A stretch of 9,610 bases of DNA from Deltaproteobacteria bacterium (GTDB lineage Bacteria > Desulfobacterota > Binatia > Binatales > Binataceae): assembly GCA_021780585.1 (NCBI GenBank), contig JAJXYM010000339.1, positions 1-9,610 of the forward strand, given 5' to 3'. How positions within the stretch are numbered: position 1 is the stretch's first letter; every line of letters begins with the position of its first letter. Below the pieces are notes generated by a model. That model did not search any database and had not been told where the DNA came from. It saw only the letters and a list, made by a program, of their open reading frames with translations. Of this stretch, positions 7,485-9,610 are shown in pieces. Made by a program: the position numbers and the translations under genes.

Positions 7485-7498
7485 ATATCAAAATCTGA

Positions 7499-8407
7499 AT
7501 GATTAAGGCTTCAACGATAATTCCGGTTTACAACGGCGAAGATACAATTGCGCGCGCAATTGACAGCGCGTTGGCGCAGGATTTCGCGGGCCAGGAGATC
7601 ATCGTCGTCAACGACGGTTCGACCGATAGCACGGCTGAAGTGCTGGCGGGGTATGGTGACCGGATTCGCGTCGTTATGGGGCCTAATGGGGGCGCCGCAA
7701 GGTCGCGTGACCGTGGTGCGGCGCTTTCTAAGTCGGAATATCTCGCATTCCTCGATTGCGACGACCTGTGGGAGCCGCAAAAACTCGCCAAAGTGACGGC
7801 CGCGCTGGATATGAATCCCCATGCAGTTCTCGCTTATTCCGATTATATTGCGGAATTAGCTCATTGTAGACGGACTGAACCGGCAAGGTGCGGCGGCCCT
7901 CACGCTCTCAACGATTTATTCCGAGGAGCCGAAATCCTAACGAGCACGATAGTCGTCCGCCGGAGCGCTTTTGAACGTTGCGGCGGATTCGCGTCCACGC
8001 TTGACGTTCCGCGTTGCGGATTCGAGGATTTGGCGCTCTGGCTAGCGTTGCGCGAACGTGGCGAATTTGCTTATGTTCCCGAGCCGCTCGTGATCTACCG
8101 CCAGACGCCGTTCGCGGAACGCGCCGATAAATACGAATCTGGTCGCAAGGCGTTCATTCACATGATCCGTAAACGGTACGGCCATCCAGCCGAAACAATG
8201 GTCGCCGTGGTCAACAGGCACTCGGCACATAGCCTGCTCCAAAAGGCGCTCATTCAGCTCGATTCCGGCGACCTCGCAGGTGCGCTTCGGTCAGCCGGGC
8301 GCAGCCTCCGTATCCGACCCACACTGCTCTTTGAACGTGGCCTCGCGGGTAGGTTGTTTCGAATGCGCAACCTCGGTCGTCTGGTCGGCTGGAAACCCTC
8401 GAATTAA
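7499..8407 (+). CDS. GT2 family glycosyltransferase, second tandem paralogue
   Basis: This 302-residue GT-A enzyme keeps STIIPVYNGEDTIARAIDSA (5-24), VVNDGSTD (36-43), an aspartate cluster DCDD (86-89) and the E176-D177 pair in GFEDLALWL. Two sites depart from the family pattern: the usual R-N-x-G helix motif reads R-D-R-G (70-73), and the second residue of the metal cluster is Cys rather than the Ala seen in both sister proteins. Both metal-binding aspartates remain, so activity is likely. The C-terminal part has a helical pair around SGDLAGALRSAGRSLRIRP that aligns with both neighbours, showing homology over the full length. The start at ATG 7499 is the first in frame and leaves only four residues before the conserved strand. 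It alone of the GT genes follows a sizeable gap, of 90 bases, so it may have its own promoter or attenuated transcription. Confidence 0.92.
   Translation: MIKASTIIPVYNGEDTIARAIDSALAQDFAGQEIIVVNDGSTDSTAEVLAGYGDRIRVVMGPNGGAARSRDRGAALSKSEYLAFLDCDDLWEPQKLAKVTAALDMNPHAVLAYSDYIAELAHCRRTEPARCGGPHALNDLFRGAEILTSTIVVRRSAFERCGGFASTLDVPRCGFEDLALWLALRERGEFAYVPEPLVIYRQTPFAERADKYESGRKAFIHMIRKRYGHPAETMVAVVNRHSAHSLLQKALIQLDSGDLAGALRSAGRSLRIRPTLLFERGLAGRLFRMRNLGRLVGWKPSN
7511..7627 (+). repeat. conserved GT2 5' block, copy 2
   Basis: Second copy of the block, gap-free against copy 1. Upstream DNA (the AT-rich intergenic tract) shows no resemblance to the DNA before copy 1, so the similarity starts inside the coding region. 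Confidence 0.85.
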
Positions 8408-8437
8408 AATCCGCCTAGTAAAAGGCCTCTCATCCAA

Positions 8438-9358
8438 ATGTCACTGGTCGTATCAACCGTCATTCCTGCCTACAACAGCCAAACGACGATCCGCGCAGCG
8501 ATCGACAGCGCGCTGGCGCAGGATTTCGCCGGTCAGGAGATCATCGTCGTTAACGACGGCTCGACCGACGGAACCGCCGATGTTTTAGCCGAATACGGGC
8601 AACAGATCACTGTGATTAACGGAACGAACGGAGGGGCGGGGCGCGCGCGGAATGCGGGAATTACCATCGCGAGCGGCGAATATATCGCACTACTCGACGC
8701 CGATGACGCATGGCTGCCGGGCCGTCTTGCAACCACGGTCGATGCGCTGCGAAACAACCCGGAGGCGGTTCTGGCGTTTTCGGATTATGAGAGGGTTGAC
8801 CACGCCGGAAACGTAGTGGATCGCTCGACCGTCCCGGCTCATCTGGCGCATCCACCGACAATGGACGAAATGCTGTCTCACTGGTGGCCTATCTCGCCCA
8901 CGACGGTCGCAATGCGAAAGGATCTCTGGAAGTCGTGCGGCGGCTTTCGCGTCGACCTTCCCGGTTTCGAGGACATTTATTTTTTCATGGGCGCGCGCGA
9001 GCACGGCGAATTCGAGTTCATTCCGAACTCGCTGGCAACCTTCCGGGTGAACGATCCCGAAGTCGGACCTGACAAATGGAACCCGGACCATTTCATTCGG
9101 ACATTGCGACAGCGATACGGTCATAGTTCTGATCGATTGATAGCCGAGGTCCGCCGCTCTTATGCAAACGCATACGCCGCCAAAGCGCTAAGTGAGATGG
9201 ACAGGCAGCGCCGCGGCGCGGCCTTGCGATGCTGGCTGAAAACCCTTCGATACAATCCTCTCTATCCATTTCAAGCGGCGCATCTTGCGCGGCTCCCCCG
9301 TCGCCAGAACCTTAAGCGCATCGCAAAAATGCTGCGGCCGAAGCCTGACGCTCAATAG
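8438..9358 (+). CDS. GT2 family glycosyltransferase, third tandem paralogue
   Basis: This 306-residue GT-A enzyme has STVIPAYNSQTTIRAAIDSA (6-25), VVNDGSTD (37-44), the helix motif RARNAG (69-74), DADD (87-90) and E178-D179 in GFEDIYFFM. It is the most canonical of the three. The N-terminal sugar-nucleotide half resembles the others strongly. The middle (about 115-170 and 200-225) is distinct, which fits a different acceptor or donor. The C-terminal tail is basic and helical, ending in RRQNLKRIAKMLR, and may dock on the membrane. It follows the second paralogue by 30 bases, where AAAAGG lies 13-18 bases before the ATG, too far for a good ribosome site. It is followed within one base by the next gene, so the genes are co-transcribed. 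Donor and linkage are not predictable from sequence. Confidence 0.92.
   Translation: MSLVVSTVIPAYNSQTTIRAAIDSALAQDFAGQEIIVVNDGSTDGTADVLAEYGQQITVINGTNGGAGRARNAGITIASGEYIALLDADDAWLPGRLATTVDALRNNPEAVLAFSDYERVDHAGNVVDRSTVPAHLAHPPTMDEMLSHWWPISPTTVAMRKDLWKSCGGFRVDLPGFEDIYFFMGAREHGEFEFIPNSLATFRVNDPEVGPDKWNPDHFIRTLRQRYGHSSDRLIAEVRRSYANAYAAKALSEMDRQRRGAALRCWLKTLRYNPLYPFQAAHLARLPRRQNLKRIAKMLRPKPDAQ
8498..8569 (+). repeat. conserved GT2 5' block, copy 3 (shorter core)
   Basis: These 24 codons encode exactly the same residues as in the other two genes. By hand count they differ from 6548-6619 at 6 of 72 bases, all silent. The codons before this core (8453-8497) are clearly more diverged, so the shared core is shorter on its left side than between copies 1 and 2. 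Confidence 0.8.
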
Positions 9359-9359
9359 T

Positions 9360-9610
9360 ATGCGCGCGGCGCTCAATCTTGGATGCGGGCGTAAGCGCAT
9401 CGACAACGCAATCAATCTCGACCGCGTGGCCAATGTTAATCCCGACGTTGTTCACGATCTCGATGATCTGCCGTGGCCGTTTCCGGAAAATCGCTTCAGC
9501 GAGGTCCACGCCTACGACGTTATCGAGCACTGCTCGGACCTGGTCGCAACGATGAATGAGATTCACCGGGTTTGCGCGAACGGAGCGGTAGTGCATATCA
9601 CGACGCCACA
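9360..9610 (+). CDS. class I SAM-dependent methyltransferase (partial, runs off the window)
   Basis: The first 83 codons are present. LNLGCGRKRID (5-15) is a textbook SAM motif I at the very N-terminus, followed by INLDRV at the end of strand 2, VHDLDDLPWPFPENRFSEV, then AYDVIEHCSDL and MNEIHRVCANGAVVHITTP, the standard strand 4 and 5 layout of the Methyltransf_11 group. Proteins of this form, starting directly at the SAM loop, are common in glycan loci and probably methylate sugars or lipid-linked saccharides. ATG 9360 starts one base after the preceding stop and is the only sensible start, since motif I follows at once. Its C-terminal substrate-binding part is outside the window, so nothing can be said about target. 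Confidence 0.88.
   Translation, partial: MRAALNLGCGRKRIDNAINLDRVANVNPDVVHDLDDLPWPFPENRFSEVHAYDVIEHCSDLVATMNEIHRVCANGAVVHITTP

Noticed and set aside
8408..8437. Short GCCT/AGGC inverted repeat between the second and third GT2 genes as a terminator
   Set aside because: A 4-bp stem with no T tract is too weak to support the call.
6503..8569. Direct-repeat array such as CRISPR or a transposon-end pair formed by the three similar blocks
   Set aside because: The copies are about 1 kb apart, in frame at the same position of homologous genes, with mainly silent differences; they are paralogous coding sequence.

Overview
The window is a stretch of a surface-polysaccharide (O-antigen or similar glycan) biosynthesis and export locus in a high-GC bacterium. 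All genes read left to right and almost without gaps. A Wzm/Wzt-type ABC exporter and an O-antigen-ligase-like membrane protein point to a Gram-negative (diderm) cell. Very high GC with long spurious reverse-strand frames, and weak or absent Shine-Dalgarno sequences before most starts, are also notable. The sequence does not identify the genus; a Pseudomonadota-like or uncultivated soil lineage is only a guess.

Layout. The first ~120 bases are lower in GC and hold no securely identified gene, perhaps the tail of an upstream gene. An FkbM-type methyltransferase follows (to 730), with no ordinary start codon ahead of its SAM-binding motif. Next come a polytopic O-antigen ligase/polymerase-like protein (780-2126), a GT4 glycosyltransferase (2123-3361), the Wzm permease (3382-4293), a second methyltransferase (4295-5143) and the Wzt ATPase with a C-terminal carbohydrate-binding-type domain (5205-6479). 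Three tandem GT2 glycosyltransferases (6476-7408, 7499-8407, 8438-9358) come next. A third methyltransferase starts at 9360 and runs off the end. The only intergenic stretch with visible structure is 7409-7498, which has two hairpins and an AT-rich TATAAT-containing tract. There is no gene-free stretch over 300 bases, and I see no RNA gene, CRISPR array, insertion sequence or transposase.

Inferred joint role. The GT4 and three GT2 enzymes would build a glycan on a lipid carrier at the inner face of the cytoplasmic membrane. One or more methyltransferases would methylate it. Wzm/Wzt would export it, with Wzt's C-terminal domain possibly reading the chain end. The ligase-like protein would then attach it to lipid A-core or another acceptor in the periplasm. 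A methyltransferase gene between wzm and wzt makes a methyl-capped, Wzt-recognised chain an attractive but unproven model. The GT2 block is clearly lower in GC than the export half. Its three genes share a nearly identical 5' segment, suggesting duplication followed by divergence, gene conversion or domain shuffling.
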